Source: Spinacia oleracea
Taxonomy: Eukaryota > Streptophyta > Magnoliopsida > Caryophyllales > Amaranthaceae
Direction of reading: 5' to 3'
Length of the DNA stretch: 64,000 bases
Assembly (NCBI RefSeq): GCF_020520425.1
Contig: NC_079491.1
Coordinates: 97,371,152-97,435,151 of the forward strand
The position numbers and the translations under genes were made by a program. Below the pieces are notes generated by a model that saw only the letters and a list, made by a program, of their open reading frames with translations, had not been told where the DNA came from and did not search any database. Positions 11,592 to 23,745 of the stretch are shown piece after piece. Positions within the stretch are counted from its first letter, which is position 1. Every line of letters begins with the position of its first letter.

Positions 11592-12684
11592 TAGGTAGGT
11601 GGTTTTTTCGAAGCGTAGAAGGAGACTAAGGCATCAGTCGTGCCGGAATTGATTTCCTATTTCTAGCTGAATGAGGGCCACACAGCCGTCAACCCTTTTT
11701 AAGTGCAGTGCCTAGATACAATCTTCTGGTCTTTCGTCCGCTATTCTAATTTCTCTCTTAGAAAATGGCCCTGGCCCCAAAAGCGCCGGAAAGAGTCAAG
11801 ACCGGTGACGAGAGCAGCGGCAAGAGAAAGAGCTGGAAAAGCCTTCCGGATCCGGGAAGGCGATGGACCAGGTTCGGAATCCGAGTTGGAGAGATCTGCC
11901 CCTTAGGCCTTTTCCGCTTACGGCTCAACTACGGATTGAGAAGTAGAAGTCCAACCGGAAAGAAGAGTCAGCATACGCCCCTTATTGATAGGGGCGGCCT
12001 TCTTTGATCGTTCCACTTCGGAAGTCAAGGAAGGAGCCGACTAGACTAGAAGTGTACTTACTAAGCTAAGAGAGGTCTGCCGAGCCTTGAGATTGGGTCC
12101 TTCGTTTGGAACTCCCCTTTTCCTTTCCCCTTTGACCTGTGCCAAACTCTACATTTGCTGTTGCCAGGTGGAATAATTCATTCAACCTAGGTCGGCTCTT
12201 CTTTCATCTGGTCCTCTCCTTTCTTTCAAATAGTTATCCCATTACTGCGGCACATGCGGTACCCGCTCTTGTTCTTGATGTGGCTCTTTCGGATAGATGC
12301 TCCTGTTCTTTCTGCGGATGCGCTTTACTTCTTTCGGAGTATCCCAAGCTGTCTTGTTCAAGCTATGGATCTTAGATAGAGAAGGAGTGTGAAAGCTAGA
12401 TCTTGAAAGTAGTGCGAGTTAGGCCCGAATCCAATCCCTGAGATTGGAATGAGATATCGAACAATTCATTCAACTGAAAATCAATATTTTGTTTGTGTTC
12501 GGGGAAGTATGAAAGTCTGGGTATCCCGCCTGTGTTATCTCTTCTTCTTCTGCTAAGGGTCATCCGTAGCTTTGAGCGACTTTTACGAATTCTTTGGATG
12601 AAATACTCTTTTGTCAACTGCAACTGGAAACGGATTTCGCTTGGCCGCGGCTACTATAATTTGCAATTTGACAGCACGTATGTG

Positions 12685-12712
12685 TATGTAGTCGCTTAAG
12701 CGAAGCTTTTGG
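12685..12712 (-). repeat. Single palindromic repeat copy
   Basis: TATGTAGTCGCTTAAGCGAA then GCTTTTGG, a consensus minus-orientation unit. Confidence 0.7.
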
Positions 12713-14055
12713 CTCCTAGAGGCTCGAGAGACCTTTCGGACAAAACGTCGCGTCTTGCCGCTGGTTAAAGGCAGGCAGAGAGATAAAAGGACCACTTCAC
12801 GCTGAGTTTCATAAAGGGAAATTCGGCCTCCTTGATTCTCGCCTCAAAGCCAACGCATGAGTTTGGTGCTTCCATTAACCGCAAAAATATTGTGCTCAAT
12901 GAGGTCCCGGTACCTTCTTCTTGGAGCTAGGCTAAAACTCGTACACATCTCCTGTCCGAACGATCATCTCCCGTCGTCCTTCCGGCTTGCTATGTCTTTA
13001 TATCTCGAATCACTCGTGATGGTAGGACTCTCTCTTCGCCTTGGCTGCTGATTAAATTGAAGACATCCTTTTAGTTTAGAGGCGCCATCTTTCTTAAGAA
13101 AAAACGTAACTTTCATAGGCCTCTAGGTGGTCTTTTACTGGTGCTCTACTTGAAAATACGATAATTGAGTTTTTGAGACCAGTGCGATAAAAGTTTGAGA
13201 CTCCGTTTTGTTAACAACAGTGTTTCTTCCTTACTTTAACAAGTAAGCAAGTAAACTACCTTCACGAGTAAGGATCGTCTGTGCTATGAGTTTCTCTTCC
13301 TCGATAGTGATCTAAGGCAAGTATAAATCCCTCTTACTCAATAGTGGCTAAGGCAAGAAAGTATGATCAATGATCTTCTGCTAATGCTAGCGTCTTTTTC
13401 ATCTCTAATCTCATCTATGCTTCCGGAAAAAGTTTCACCTACCCGCTATTCTTCGGAAGGAAGGGGTATCCGTCACTCTCCTCAATGGAGGAACCCGCCT
13501 TTGCTGCCTCTAGTGCCCTCTCCCCCAAAAATCTCAATCTAGGTTCGATTCAAGTCCAGATCAGATCCTGAATCCTTTCTTGCCATCGGCCGAAGTTGTG
13601 CTGACCAGAAGAGTTAAGGTCAACCGGAGAACCCTTAGAGAGAGACTCGGGAGCTAATGAGCTGCCAACAAAAAAAAATTGGCATCCTCAGATGGTCGAG
13701 GCAAGCTTTTTTATTACAGATCCTATTATACTTCCAGACCTAGGTTCACAAATGCTGGCTAAGCAGATCCAGGCCCTGGTCTTAGGATCCCCATCCGCTG
13801 CATTCGCGCCTGGAATAAGCTCCGGGAAAGCGCCCTTCCAACCAGCTAAGGAATGGGAGCGGGCGATAAGTAATCACCATCCTCGGCCAAACCTAGGGCA
13901 TCAACCGCCATCACAGATAACAAAAAAGCAAAACCCGACAGTTTAGAGTTCGTGCTTCATTTTGAAGCAGATTCTTATCATCTCAGCTTTTGTCCGAGAA
14001 GAGCTTCATGGAAAAAAAAGGTGCCTCTTTAACAGATCTTTTACTGGAGGAGAAG

Positions 14056-14081
14056 AAGTCGCAAAAGCGGAGTTTTTGGAT
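14056..14081 (-). repeat. Diverged palindromic repeat copy
   Basis: GAAGTCGCAAAAGCGGAG then TTTTTGG: the palindrome has decayed by a few substitutions. Confidence 0.45.
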
Positions 14082-15961
14082 TAGACCTCCTTTTTCGTTT
14101 CTCATTACCAATCTCTCCCCCCATTTAACATTGTGTATTATTTTCGAAGGGAGGTGGTATCTTTCAACATGAAGAACCTTCATTCTGACCGATCTTTGTG
14201 ATTCCAAACCAGAAAAATGAGTGTGAGAGAAATAAAGGGACACCGAATGATGCTTTGTATCTGACCTAAGATCCATTCCGAACTCAATATCTGGAATCGT
14301 ATTTTGAAAAATGTATTGTTCCGTGTTCGGGAGACATGCTTTTAGCAAAGTCAAAACTAAAAAGTTGTTTCCTTTTTTTTTCTAAGTGACATAGAACATA
14401 GAAGAATAAGAGCGGTACGGAAGAGAGGAGACAACCCGCCCTACCACCAAGACCAGTATGGATTCATTAATGAAAAGCATTGTGGGTGGAGGCCTCTCAT
14501 ACTAAGACGACTATTAGAGCTGATCCGACCAGTCGAATAGATTGGCATGCCGCAAGTAAATCTCTCCTTATGCCGGTGGTTGGTCTGTAGGTGATGAAGA
14601 GAGACCATAGAGTTTGCTGCAAGGAATTTCTTTCTCGCCAAGTTAGAACAAAAGACGTGAAAAGAGCCGGTCCATACTGGCGAAATAAGGATAAGGCTGG
14701 TGGACAATAAAAGACTGATTTGTCACAAAGCGAACCAGCAAACCAGATGTATGGGCCCCATACATGGCATCCCTATGGAACTTCATTCTTGCGACATCTC
14801 TGAACGTCAACTTGTCACCACTAAGTGATATGCGGCGATGGTGGAACACAATGTTATGATTCCGGCGATAAAGAGTGCTATATGGACACCGAGAAACTTT
14901 TTCTGACCTGAGTGAATGGCGCTAGGAATGGAGATGGTGACAAGCTCAAGTCAAGCAGAACTAAGAATGGAAAATCTTCATTAAAAAGAACTGTTGTCAA
15001 TTAACAAAAAAGATTGATCCAAGGATCCGAAAACAAAGCACAAGAACGACAAAGTGAAAAGGTTCCGAATGTCCATCTGAACCAGATCGAATCCGGAAGC
15101 ACAGAAGATGGACTCCGTGATGTGCCTCTATCCAAGACAATGACTGGAGGATCTGAAAGAACTGGGATGGATCATCCCGGATGAAGAGGACCCGTAAGAA
15201 TGTACCCCTCCAAGCCTTCCAATAATGAAAAAGAGAATAATTAGGAATGTGAGATGCGCGGCTAATCCGTAGTTCCGGCGCTAGTTTTGTTCGATATCAC
15301 AAACCGTGACTGGTTATTGTCGCGGAAACCCGTGTAGGCGGCGAATGAGCAGATTTCTCGGAGAACTCTGAGTCTAAGGAGGCTCAGGTTCAGAGCAAAC
15401 CCTTTTATCTTCCAAGATATCAATGTGGATGAACCTCAACAACCTCTATACCAGACCATTCATTCTATCTTCCTCCCAATTCGAAGTTTTTTTCCAAACA
15501 AAGAAGAATCCCCATGGCATAAACAAGCGATAATAGAATGAAAAAAGTGACTCCGCACCACACCTACTTAATTGTGTTGGGATATCGAAGATTGGGATGG
15601 AACCCCAACGACAAAGGAAGAGCATTTTCAGGGCTTAGCTCATATATGTAAAGGCCTCTCCAAGAGATTCGTCAGATGAGGGCGGTTCCGTTGCCTCAAT
15701 CGCAAGGAGTTTTTCCAGTCGTCAATCTCGGCTTGGTAGGCTCGTCGGTAGGTTTCGAGTTCAAGAGCATCAGTCAACCTCGTAGCAAGAAACTAGAAAA
15801 TTTCTTTTCTTTCAAGTCAGAAGAGGCTCCTCCCACACCACAAGGATGGCTAAACTCGCCGCAGGAATGGTTGAATATCAGGGCTTGTTCTACCCCAGCT
15901 CAAAGCTTTCAAATCCTTAGAACGAGACAGTAACCGGGTGGGTTTGAATTCCTTCCTTCAT

Positions 15962-16082
15962 GCATGTAAACAACCTAAAGCTTATGGAGCTTTTGAGCTT
16001 AAGCGAAGCTTTCGGTAAGAGGTCAATGGTAAATGCAATCCCTCCTCCCAAAAGCTCTTAGAGCTTTAGCGAGTCAACTACC
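15962..16082. repeat. Compound palindromic repeat cluster
   Basis: GCATGTAAACAACCTAAAGC is followed by a GAGCTTAAGCGAAGCTTTCGG copy. About 25 bp further on, a CCAAAAGCTCTTAGAGC copy ends GTCAACTACC. Confidence 0.65.
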
Positions 16083-16310
16083 TGTGCTGTGAGAAAGCCT
16101 TACCTTAGAGATGTATCGACAGTTATCTTTCTTTTAAGATAAGTGAAAGCTGGCTTAGGAGCGTGCCCCTATAAAAAAGAAAGTTCTTTCTAGTGCTTAG
16201 CTCTTTTATTCGTAATGTCTTCGAGCCAGTTTGAAACCATGACCTGGCAAGGAGGTATATTGAAAAGCGGCACGTACCAGTCTTTCATTTCATTCCTGTA
16301 GGTACTTGAT

Positions 16311-16330
16311 GAAGTAGCTAAAGCTTTTGT
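16311..16330 (-). repeat. Truncated palindromic repeat copy
   Basis: GAAGTAGCTAAAGCTTTTGT: the central part of the palindrome is deleted. Confidence 0.45.
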
Positions 16331-17517
16331 TTTTGGATTGAATAAGCTTCAGGCTTTAAAGCAAACTAATTTAAGAGCAAAGTTCGAAAGAAGGAGAGAG
16401 GTAATGGTATAGCACTATATGAAATATATAAATATTTAGGAATTAGGAAGCAGATGGGACATAAGAGAGAGAAACTAGAGCTTATGCCAAGGATTACTTT
16501 TCAAAGACGATCAGTCTACTACTCATTTTGAAAGGATATCCCCCTACGAGGATTGCTAGTTAGCCACCTTCCATATACAACCAGTTGAATATCCGACTTC
16601 AGGAATTGACTCTGCTACTCTTTCATCCAAGCCCAGTTCAAGCTCTCATATATAGGCCTCGTCTTGGTCGAATATCACCAACCAAGGTCAGAATTTTCGC
16701 TGTTAAGCATGTAGCTAGACTTTCTTTTTTCAAGAGATTCTGTAAGCTAAGAAGGTAATTGCTTTGAAATGCCCAGTTCTTAGCTCTTAGCGAGAATAGG
16801 TTCGTAGCCAAGGTAGGGCCGAATCCACTTAAGTAAAGCTTCCCAGCATTGAGTTAAGTTCCAAGCCTTCAGTCTGTCAGGTACTTATCAAGACCCACGA
16901 TTAGCAGGATAAGCGCCCTTTGATGCTATACTTCCTTCACCAATGTAGTCTATTGCTCTCCTTGTCGATGACCCGCATAGCTTAGTAGCTAAACGCCAAG
17001 CTAAAGGAATAGCTTTGATTGAAAGATATCCCATTTCCCCCTTCGCATTCAATAAGTTCTTTTTTGATTTATTGAAATTGTACACCAACTAATTACGACT
17101 TCTCCCACTTTAAAGTGAACAGTCACTAACGGAGGTCAACTTCCAAGAGGTAGGATTCCGATTCCTCGATTGATTAGTTCTCCATTCCAAAGCAACAGCC
17201 GACGTTACAGTGTAGTACCCCATATGGGAGAAACCCCAAGAGGAGACTCTATTCTCGGTATTCAGCCAATCACTTAGACTGGCTTGAGCTAAGTGGTATG
17301 GTAAGGCCTTTGAGGCAGTGCCGTATGTTTCATATTCTATTGATCAAATCCAGTTTAGGCAAGTCCCCACAGTTGATTCGTGCTAACTCCTAGCAGCGGT
17401 TATGTAGGATCTCTGAGACCAAGCCATAATTCAAATGGATAATCACTTGAACTAGTATACATAGCGAAGATACGGGCAAAATGCCTCGATGCGCTGCAGT
17501 CACTACTTTGACTCCTT

Positions 17518-18115
17518 TTATACAATTATGAACTTTACGTAACTTTCTCAATTTCAACGCAATTTATCCTTTTGGAGTTGACGTAACAAACTACGCGAGC
17601 CTCCCAACGAAGCCAACAGAAATCCTATCTGAATAAAAAAAAATAAAAGGCAGTTTCATTATGGTAGTATACCGGCCGCCTGTTCTTGAACTTCCAGTTC
17701 CAATCGAAACATATAGATCCGAAATGGATTTGTATGGATAGCTACTTCAGTCTTGCTCGTTGTTTCTCGAAAGTATCTTTTTTCTGGGAACATGCTTAAC
17801 CAGAAATTTAGATGTTCGCGATTCTTCATCCACCGATGCAGAAAACGCTCCAGTTTTCCATTCTCAAGCAAAAAGTTTATTGACAACAGGTCGGCACGAA
17901 GTGATTCCTCATGCTCAAAGATGAGCCGATCATTCGTTAAGGACGGTTTATGGATCATCAAATTCCCACAAATGGAATGAAAAGTGGGTCCATGTAAATG
18001 ATCGAGACCCCGCAAACAACAACGTTCCTTCCCCATATGGAGTTCGGAACCCAAAGGCAATCGTTGAGTGAACTGTATCTTCTTGGTGTTAGTTGACCTA
18101 AGCCGCACCATTACT
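17518..18115 (-). pseudogene. ccmFC: ccmFC exon 2
   Basis: The minus-strand translation follows the C-terminal exon of the cytochrome c maturation subunit CcmFC, part of the haem lyase system in the inner membrane. Recognisable stretches include STNTKKIQFTQRLPLG, MGKERCCLRGLDHLHGPT, ENGKLERFLHRWMKN and FPEKRYFRETTS. A long open stretch runs from 18168 to 17659. The last part, containing the SLGGS and LLRQLQKDKLR stretches, continues in another frame after a shift near 17665-17700, where an A run has expanded. The reading frame ends near 17518-17520. It lies downstream of exon 1 on the same strand, with the group II intron between them. Confidence 0.88.
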
Positions 18116-18915
18116 GCTGGGGTGGGGCTCGGCCTTCGAACCGTACGTGAGATGAGTTTCTGCCTCATACAGCTTAGGCCGAAGACCGGGGGAAGTTACG
18201 AAGAGATGAGGAGACCCAGCAGCTGTCGGTCGGGGCGGGGACAAGCTTGTGAAGAAGCAAGCTTCCCAAAAACCGACCCTATAGCGCTAGCGCTTCGCGT
18301 TCTTTCTATCCCATTCCGGGATAGGTAGCTAATACTAATCTAATAAGTTAAGTAGTCGTCTGATCAATCGGCTCGGACACTAGACCGCTCTTGCCCGCCC
18401 ATTCTGTCTCGTCCTAAATGGAATCTTTTAGTTACGCTGCGCTCCGACCCGAGTCCCCAAGTCCGCTTTTTCCGCCCGCAACCCAAGAAGTTGGCAAAGC
18501 CAACACAACATTAGGGCCGTCCCCTTCATTCTATGCTGACCTCGGCCGGGGCTGGCTTTTTGGGAAGCCCTTTCCCACTGCGCTCACGGCCCGGCTGGCC
18601 TGCCAGCGGTAGTGGGAATTATCCCGTTCCCTTGTCAAAGACTTAGTTGGATGCGGGATCTACTCCACGAGGAGCGGTACGGACGTAGATGATATCATCA
18701 CGACCTCTCTTTTCGTACCGCTAGGGATGCTGAACGCCACTTCGCCAACTGGCGTTACCTGCGCGTTCGTGTCTCTTAGTGTGGTCAGCACTGGGTGTTT
18801 TCGAGCAGCGAAGCTTACACCCATTCGCATTAGTTCTTCCAAAGTTCCTTACCCTTATACACGAATTATGGAATAAGCCATCTTCCTATCAAGGTTAAGG
18901 ATTCAACTGAGCACC
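18116..18915 (-). pseudogene. ccmFC: ccmFC group II intron
   Basis: About 0.8 kb separates the two ccmFC exons, the normal intron position in angiosperms. A domain V hairpin is visible near its 3' end at 18138-18174 on the minus strand (AGCTGTATGAGG pairing towards CGTACGGTT). Exon edges are estimates. No maturase-like frame is present. Confidence 0.75.
18138..18174 (-). other. Group II intron domain V (ccmFC intron)
   Basis: Minus-strand hairpin with an AGCTGTATGAGG side and a CTCACGTACGGTT side, about 25-30 nt before ccmFC exon 2. This is the same architecture as the nad4 intron 1 domain V. Confidence 0.75.
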
Positions 18916-19787
18916 TCAGCGGCGGGATTGAATACCCGGATCGAATCAGAGTTCACACCGCCCGCCATGAATAAATAGGAGGCGTGGGCCACAGGTCGCA
19001 CATAAGCCGCCGGGTCGCACGACAGAAGAACACCCAACATAAAGATGCACACTCCCCCATGTGAAATATTCATCTTCATGTTCACTTTTTGGTAGTAGTT
19101 GCGACCAACAGCCATCAGCTGTCGGCTCGTTGGTAAGGCGGGAGCTTCAAGCCCGATTTCAGGTAGCACACCCCCCATGCAAGCACCACCCGACGAAGGG
19201 GGGACGGGGAAAGCTACAGGCCCAAACCCTTCGACCCTTCTTTCTAAATGGGGGCGCCCGGGGCACTTTCTCTTTTCATTTCGTCGTTGCTCATTCCCGT
19301 TAGGCCGAAGTGTTTGGCCTTTTCTTCTCCGCGCCCGCTCACGCTTCGCTGACCTATCGCGTGGTAAAGAGAAGAAAGTATGAAAGAATAGTAAACGGAG
19401 CACACCGTAAAAAGATTCTAAATAGGGTAAGTCCCCCTTTAATTCGAGAAGAAGAAAATGAAGAATGGGAACGAAACAAAATAAGGCGTTTCTAGCTCTA
19501 GTTTCGGATGAGCTTCTCCCAATTATGTCTGGTAATAAAATAGGGCAACTTGCTCTGACCAAGACTCCACTTTTGACTCCGTCCATAGAGCGTATGAATT
19601 TCCTAGAATGTAGATAAACCAAAAGAAGGAATCAAGGGGTAAGAATAGGAATTAAAGTACCATTGGAAAAAGGGGCACCTGTGGTAACATCTCTACTGAC
19701 GAACCATTTCAATAGTACGGGTGCTGCCGTGCCACAAGGCACGACCATGGAAGTAATGAAAAAGAAAAAGTTCTGGAGTTTTACTAT
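18916..19787 (-). pseudogene. ccmFC: ccmFC exon 1
   Basis: The minus-strand translation matches the N-terminal exon of CcmFC: VYLHSRKFIRSMDG, SGVLVRASCPILLPDIIG, SSSETRARNALFCF, SLPRDRSAKRERARRRKG, AAYVRPVAHASYLF and DSIRVFNPAAE. The frame is open from 19622 to 18903. The first 50 or so codons lie in other frames after small indels near 19610-19690. The expected start codon at 19785-19787 reads ATA instead of ATG. Loss of the start and the shift both mark a dead copy. The neighbouring ccmFN relic, about 2 kb away on the same strand, belongs to the same maturation pathway, but the two genes are not an operon. Confidence 0.88.
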
Positions 19788-19972
19788 CTGCTCTATCCGT
19801 TCGAGTTTCTCTTTTCTCTCTAAGATGAAAGACTAAAAAAGAAAGTGTTCGCAAGGCATACCGAAAGGATACCAATTAAGCCGACCATTAATGACTAGTT
19901 TGAACACGAGGAGGGGTCTGATCCCTTATTTGATCAGACCGCTCTTAGAAAGAGAAAACAAAAGAAAACTCT

Positions 19973-20100
19973 CCAAAAGCTTCGCTTTAGCGACTTCTTA
20001 ATGCTTCGCACTAAGCGTGTATACAAAAGCATAGCTTTAGCTATTACAAATCCAAAATTTTCTCTTTAGCCCAACTTCGAGCTTTAGGTTGTTTACATGC
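19973..20100 (+). repeat. Compound palindromic repeat cluster
   Basis: Three variant types in a row: CCAAAAGCTTCGCTTTAGC, then CAAAAGCATAGCTTTAGC, then the TTCGAGCTTTAGGTTGTTTA variant. The last two are in the same order as in the cluster at 4025-4126. Confidence 0.7.
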
Positions 20101-20889
20101 TTTATGAAAGCATGGAAATATTGAGTGTTGGAGTCACCTAATTGAATCCAGTCAACTCTAGACTTCTGTTGCCAGATCTTCTCCTCAATCAAACTCCACT
20201 TTTCCAATTGTTCCAACTACTTCTTTGTAAGTGAGGTTCGTTTTTTCGGTTTGAATAGGGGATCTTTTTTTATTGAAGTAGCCACGACTTTGGTCGTGGT
20301 TAGTTTAAACACATAAACTTAGTCCACTTGCAGCCATGTTGATAAAATTGAATGACTTTACCAGTCACTCGCCCTCGTAAGATCATCTTACCCTGTGGTC
20401 GACATTCTATTCTTCTTAGTCGTAGGTGCTCATTCTATTTTGATTTGAATGGGCCGAGTCTCCCGAGGTACATATGGCCGGCCCTTCGGGTGTCTCGATG
20501 ATACAAAGAAAAAAAAGACGAATTCCAATCACATCCCCTATCACTTAAAGCCAATCCTTACCAAAGGAGGAAATGAAATCGAACAGCCTGGCTGCCTTCT
20601 TTTTTTCCTCGTCAATCAAGCTGCACTTCCTTCTAACAAGTGGCTGAGAGTTAGCAAGTAACCTTTGCCTCTTGACAGGAGGTTCGCTATCCCCCTCCTT
20701 TCCGGTCCGGCCGCGGTACGGCACCTGAACTCGAAGCTACGATCAGATCCGATTTGATAGGCTGCCTGCAGAAATAGCGATCGCATAACAATTCATTCTT
20801 GTGTGTAGCGCGCGGGGCCATGTCTTCCGAACGATCATAGTACGATCGCTCATCTAATATCAAATCAATCTATAGATATCACTTCCTTT

Positions 20890-20919
20890 CCAAAAGCTTC
20901 GCTTTAGCGACTTCATACC
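20890..20919 (+). repeat. Single palindromic repeat copy
   Basis: CCAAAAGCTTCGCTTTAGC then GACTTCATACC, a near-consensus unit. Confidence 0.7.
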
Positions 20920-21302
20920 CCCATAGCCAGAAAGGATAGCGTATCTACAAAAGAGAGAATACGGGCCTTACCCTTAATTTAGTTTAGACGCGGTTCGAAT
21001 TTACGCTATAGGCTGTGTTAAGCATGATTCTTTGACAGAAAATCGATTTTTTTCCATGACAACAGTCGCGACTATAAAGAGTGCGGCGGTATATAAAATA
21101 CTGCTGAATAGGCAAGAGGTCAGGTACTCTCATTCCCGATCGGATCGATATTGGCTAAAACTATCTATCCATAGCATTTCGGACTGATTCACTTCTTTAT
21201 CGAAGCCTTATCCGATCCGGGAAGACCTACTAGCGACTAGAAGCGGGCACGGTGATAAAGCTTTGGTCCAAGACTCATTGGAAAGGTAATGGACCAAAGG
21301 AA

Positions 21303-21328
21303 TGTAATAGCTAAAGCTATGCTTTTGG
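21303..21328 (-). repeat. Single palindromic repeat copy, AGCTAT variant
   Basis: TGTAATAGCTAAAGCTATGC then TTTTGG. It is the same variant that interrupts the LINE at 28281-28304. Confidence 0.65.
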
Positions 21329-21826
21329 GAGGAGGATACTTTTTAGATACGAAGAATTATAGGATGATTCTTCTTATTCAAGATTTATCCATATCATATA
21401 AAGGGCTAATAGAGTTGCGCTTTCTTAGTACATTGCCTTTCATTACCAACCTGTCGTCTTACAGCACGAAGTTCTCAGATGTTCGCTACTCTTCTATTAA
21501 GAAAGGCGGAGAGATGTTAGCCTTTCGCTATTAGTAAGTACTCCCTTAGTTTTGACCTAATGAGCTTTCTTTACGTTGAGTTAACCCGGCGGGTTCGCCT
21601 AGTGGAGAACGAAGAAGAATTCTGGGCCGAGTAGACTCCATGCGCATCTAGTGCAGTGGCTTGGAAGTAAGCTACCTTGACCATCTTCCGAAGTTCTAAA
21701 TAATCTACTGATCAAAGTAAGAGCGGACTGCTCTACATTCAGTCACGCCGCAGTGATCTTCTTCTAGTTGCGGGACGAAATCTGGCAGCCAATTGTTGGC
21801 TCTGAATAACCAGCCCAGCAATAAGC

Positions 21827-23557
21827 TCAATTCTTCCATAACATAAGGGGGCGAGGTTGCGCACGAGCCAAGTGACGTAAGTGCACAAGAGTACTTCGCG
21901 CTACAACCATCTCTTTTTTATAGGTTTTACGGACCGATGCCTGCTGCTTCATCTGAGAGAAAAGAATCATAGATATGCCGGTCATTAGAAGGAAGAACCG
22001 CCATAAAAAGATTCCTCGTGTATCATCTGTAGCAAAACTATGAACGGGAGCTAGAAATCCGGACCGTATTGAAAAGGTTCCTAAGACACAGCATAGAAAA
22101 GTCACAGTATTAAGAAGCAAAGTCCAAGAATGAAGAAGGGGTAAAATGACTCAATGATTACGAGCTGTGGCTAATACCCGAGGCATAAAAGAAGCATTTT
22201 CTACGGGATCCCGAAACCACCAGCCACCCCGACCTAATTTATGATGATCCCACCAACTTCCTGGCAAGATTCCTACGAAAAGCACCGACATGTCAAGATC
22301 CAAATTCGAATTGGTTCCTAGTCCTGGTCAGAGACCACTGTGTTCGCGCCGGCGGTCCAACAAAGAGGCAAAGTAGTGGTCTTTGTCTTTCCATTATGAA
22401 AGAAACGCTTCGCCCGCTCCCTCCCCGTGTCCACTAGCGCTCTTGTCCAGAGCGAATAGAAGGCGAAAAAGCGCCGCCGAAGCAGCATGAGCAGGCTTCT
22501 TTTGCTACGCAACAATAGAGCAGGATAGCATTTGGCGCCCACATCTTTGAATTTAAGGGTAAAGAGCTCGCTTGTTATACGGGATCCGACACATCCAGCA
22601 GAGAAAAGCAGCGTTCCGTTCTTTTCGGCGACATCCTTCCGCAATGGCGGCGAGTGGAGTGCCACAATCCCATTCATCATTTTTTATCTACATAAGGCAA
22701 AGCTCATAGCACTGGCGACGTCTCCGGCATAAATGCAAGGAGGATGTATAGCTAATATAGGATCTTGTGAACAGGATTGGATTCTGCAAGCGGTTCGGTA
22801 CGAACGAAGAAATTTCGAACAAAAGGATCGAAACTCGCTGATAGGAAAGGAAAGAAGAAGAAAGCAATGCCAAGAGCTCCGTCAATCCGCTGTTCATCGA
22901 TAGACGAAGCTCTCTCTTTATCATCTCGTGCCAGATGCAACAATGGATGAGTCCTTTTTCCTTCCCTCGAACCACGAGAGCGCCTAGCGCCCAGAAGAGC
23001 AAAGCTCATTTTCCTTTCAGGGTAAAGCGGTGCGTAAAAAGAACTGGCCCGTCAAAAGTCTGGTTCCTTCGCGAACAAAGTTCTGAATCAACAAGAGTTC
23101 GTAGAACGAAGAGAGTGTACAACTGGGGTTCGTGAAGAACTCTACTTTTTTTTCGTAACGAGGAAGATATAGAATGGAGTTCTTCACGAAGTTTAAGACA
23201 AAGGAAAAAAGAAGACTTTCTCTGGCCTCCTCGTTTTGAGACATTATGGCTTTGGGATCGACCCCGGTAACAAAGAAGGAATCCATAAAAACTTGGGATC
23301 CGACACCATAATAAAATACTACCTTCATGATTAGACCATGTCCCTGAGATTTGATAAAAGAAAGGTGCATTAGCGGTTAATACGTTGTAATTGGATAAGT
23401 TATTAGGAATATGACATAACAAATGACCAAGGAAAGAAAGAAGAATACACAAAAATGCGGGTGCTGCACCAAACGCTGATGGTTGTTTCTTGTTGTAAGT
23501 GAATGCAATGAAAAGACCCAAAAATAACGAATAATAAAACAATTCATATATTGACAT
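21827..23557 (-). pseudogene. ccmFN: ccmFN pseudogene
   Basis: This 1.73-kb minus-strand stretch follows CcmFN, the large haem-lyase subunit for cytochrome c maturation in the mitochondrial inner membrane. It starts at ATG 23555-23557 (MSIYELF). Readable blocks include NNLSNYNVLTANAPFF, SGTWSNHEGSILLWC, FALLGARRSRGSREGKRTH, GCVGSRITSELFTLKFKDVG and [20 protein letters not shown], ending PLMLWKN before the stop at 21827. Blocks lie in different frames: shifts occur near 23350, 23150, 23000, 22740 and 22150. The haem-handling segment rich in tryptophan lies around 22190-22260 and is also readable. Total length is close to that of a full gene, so decay is by small indels only. Confidence 0.9.
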
Positions 23558-23625
23558 TTCGTGCTCATTTCCCAATTTCTGCTTTGTTATTCCCATCATC
23601 CGGTAACCACAGGATGATCCACAAG

Positions 23626-23745
23626 AAAGGTGGCAGGATTCGAACCTATGGCCGGCCCACCCCTGACCTGCTGGGTTGGGTGGCCGGGTTAGCACCCCTC
23701 GTCGCCTCTGTACTCGAAACAGATGCGCTTCGCTCCCCAGCGCCT
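23626..23745 (-). pseudogene. Disrupted tRNA-Pro-like sequence
   Basis: On the minus strand, 23730-23705 reads AAGCGCATCTGTTTCGAGTA, similar to the D-arm end and anticodon arm of mitochondrial tRNA-Pro. 23653-23626 reads GGCCATAGGTTCGAATCCTG then CCACC, similar to its T arm and acceptor. About 50 bp separate the two halves where a normal tRNA has a short variable loop, and the anticodon appears changed. If this reading is correct, the gene is broken by an insertion. I am not certain of the identity. Confidence 0.35.

Larger units (their letters stand above)
10335..17517. other. Mitochondrial intergenic DNA, no recognised gene
   Basis: This 7 kb lies between tRNA-Cys and ccmFC exon 2. It holds several short frames (for example 11765-12007 on plus, 13692-13946 on plus, 13983-14354 on minus, 14441-14849 on minus) that I do not recognise. 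The palindromic repeat family is scattered through it. The stretch at about 13.9-15.6 kb differs from its surroundings and contains only one diverged repeat copy. It may be foreign DNA captured by the mitochondrion, but I cannot name its source. Confidence 0.5.
19788..21826. other. Intergenic mitochondrial spacer
   Basis: Spacer between ccmFC and ccmFN. It contains three palindromic repeat loci and short frames without recognisable similarity. A GC-rich stretch lies around 20690-20830. Confidence 0.5.

Noticed and set aside
13983-14849. Minus-strand frames as a captured retroelement or nuclear gene
   Set aside because: The stretch differs from its surroundings, but no domain, terminal repeat or target duplication could be identified.
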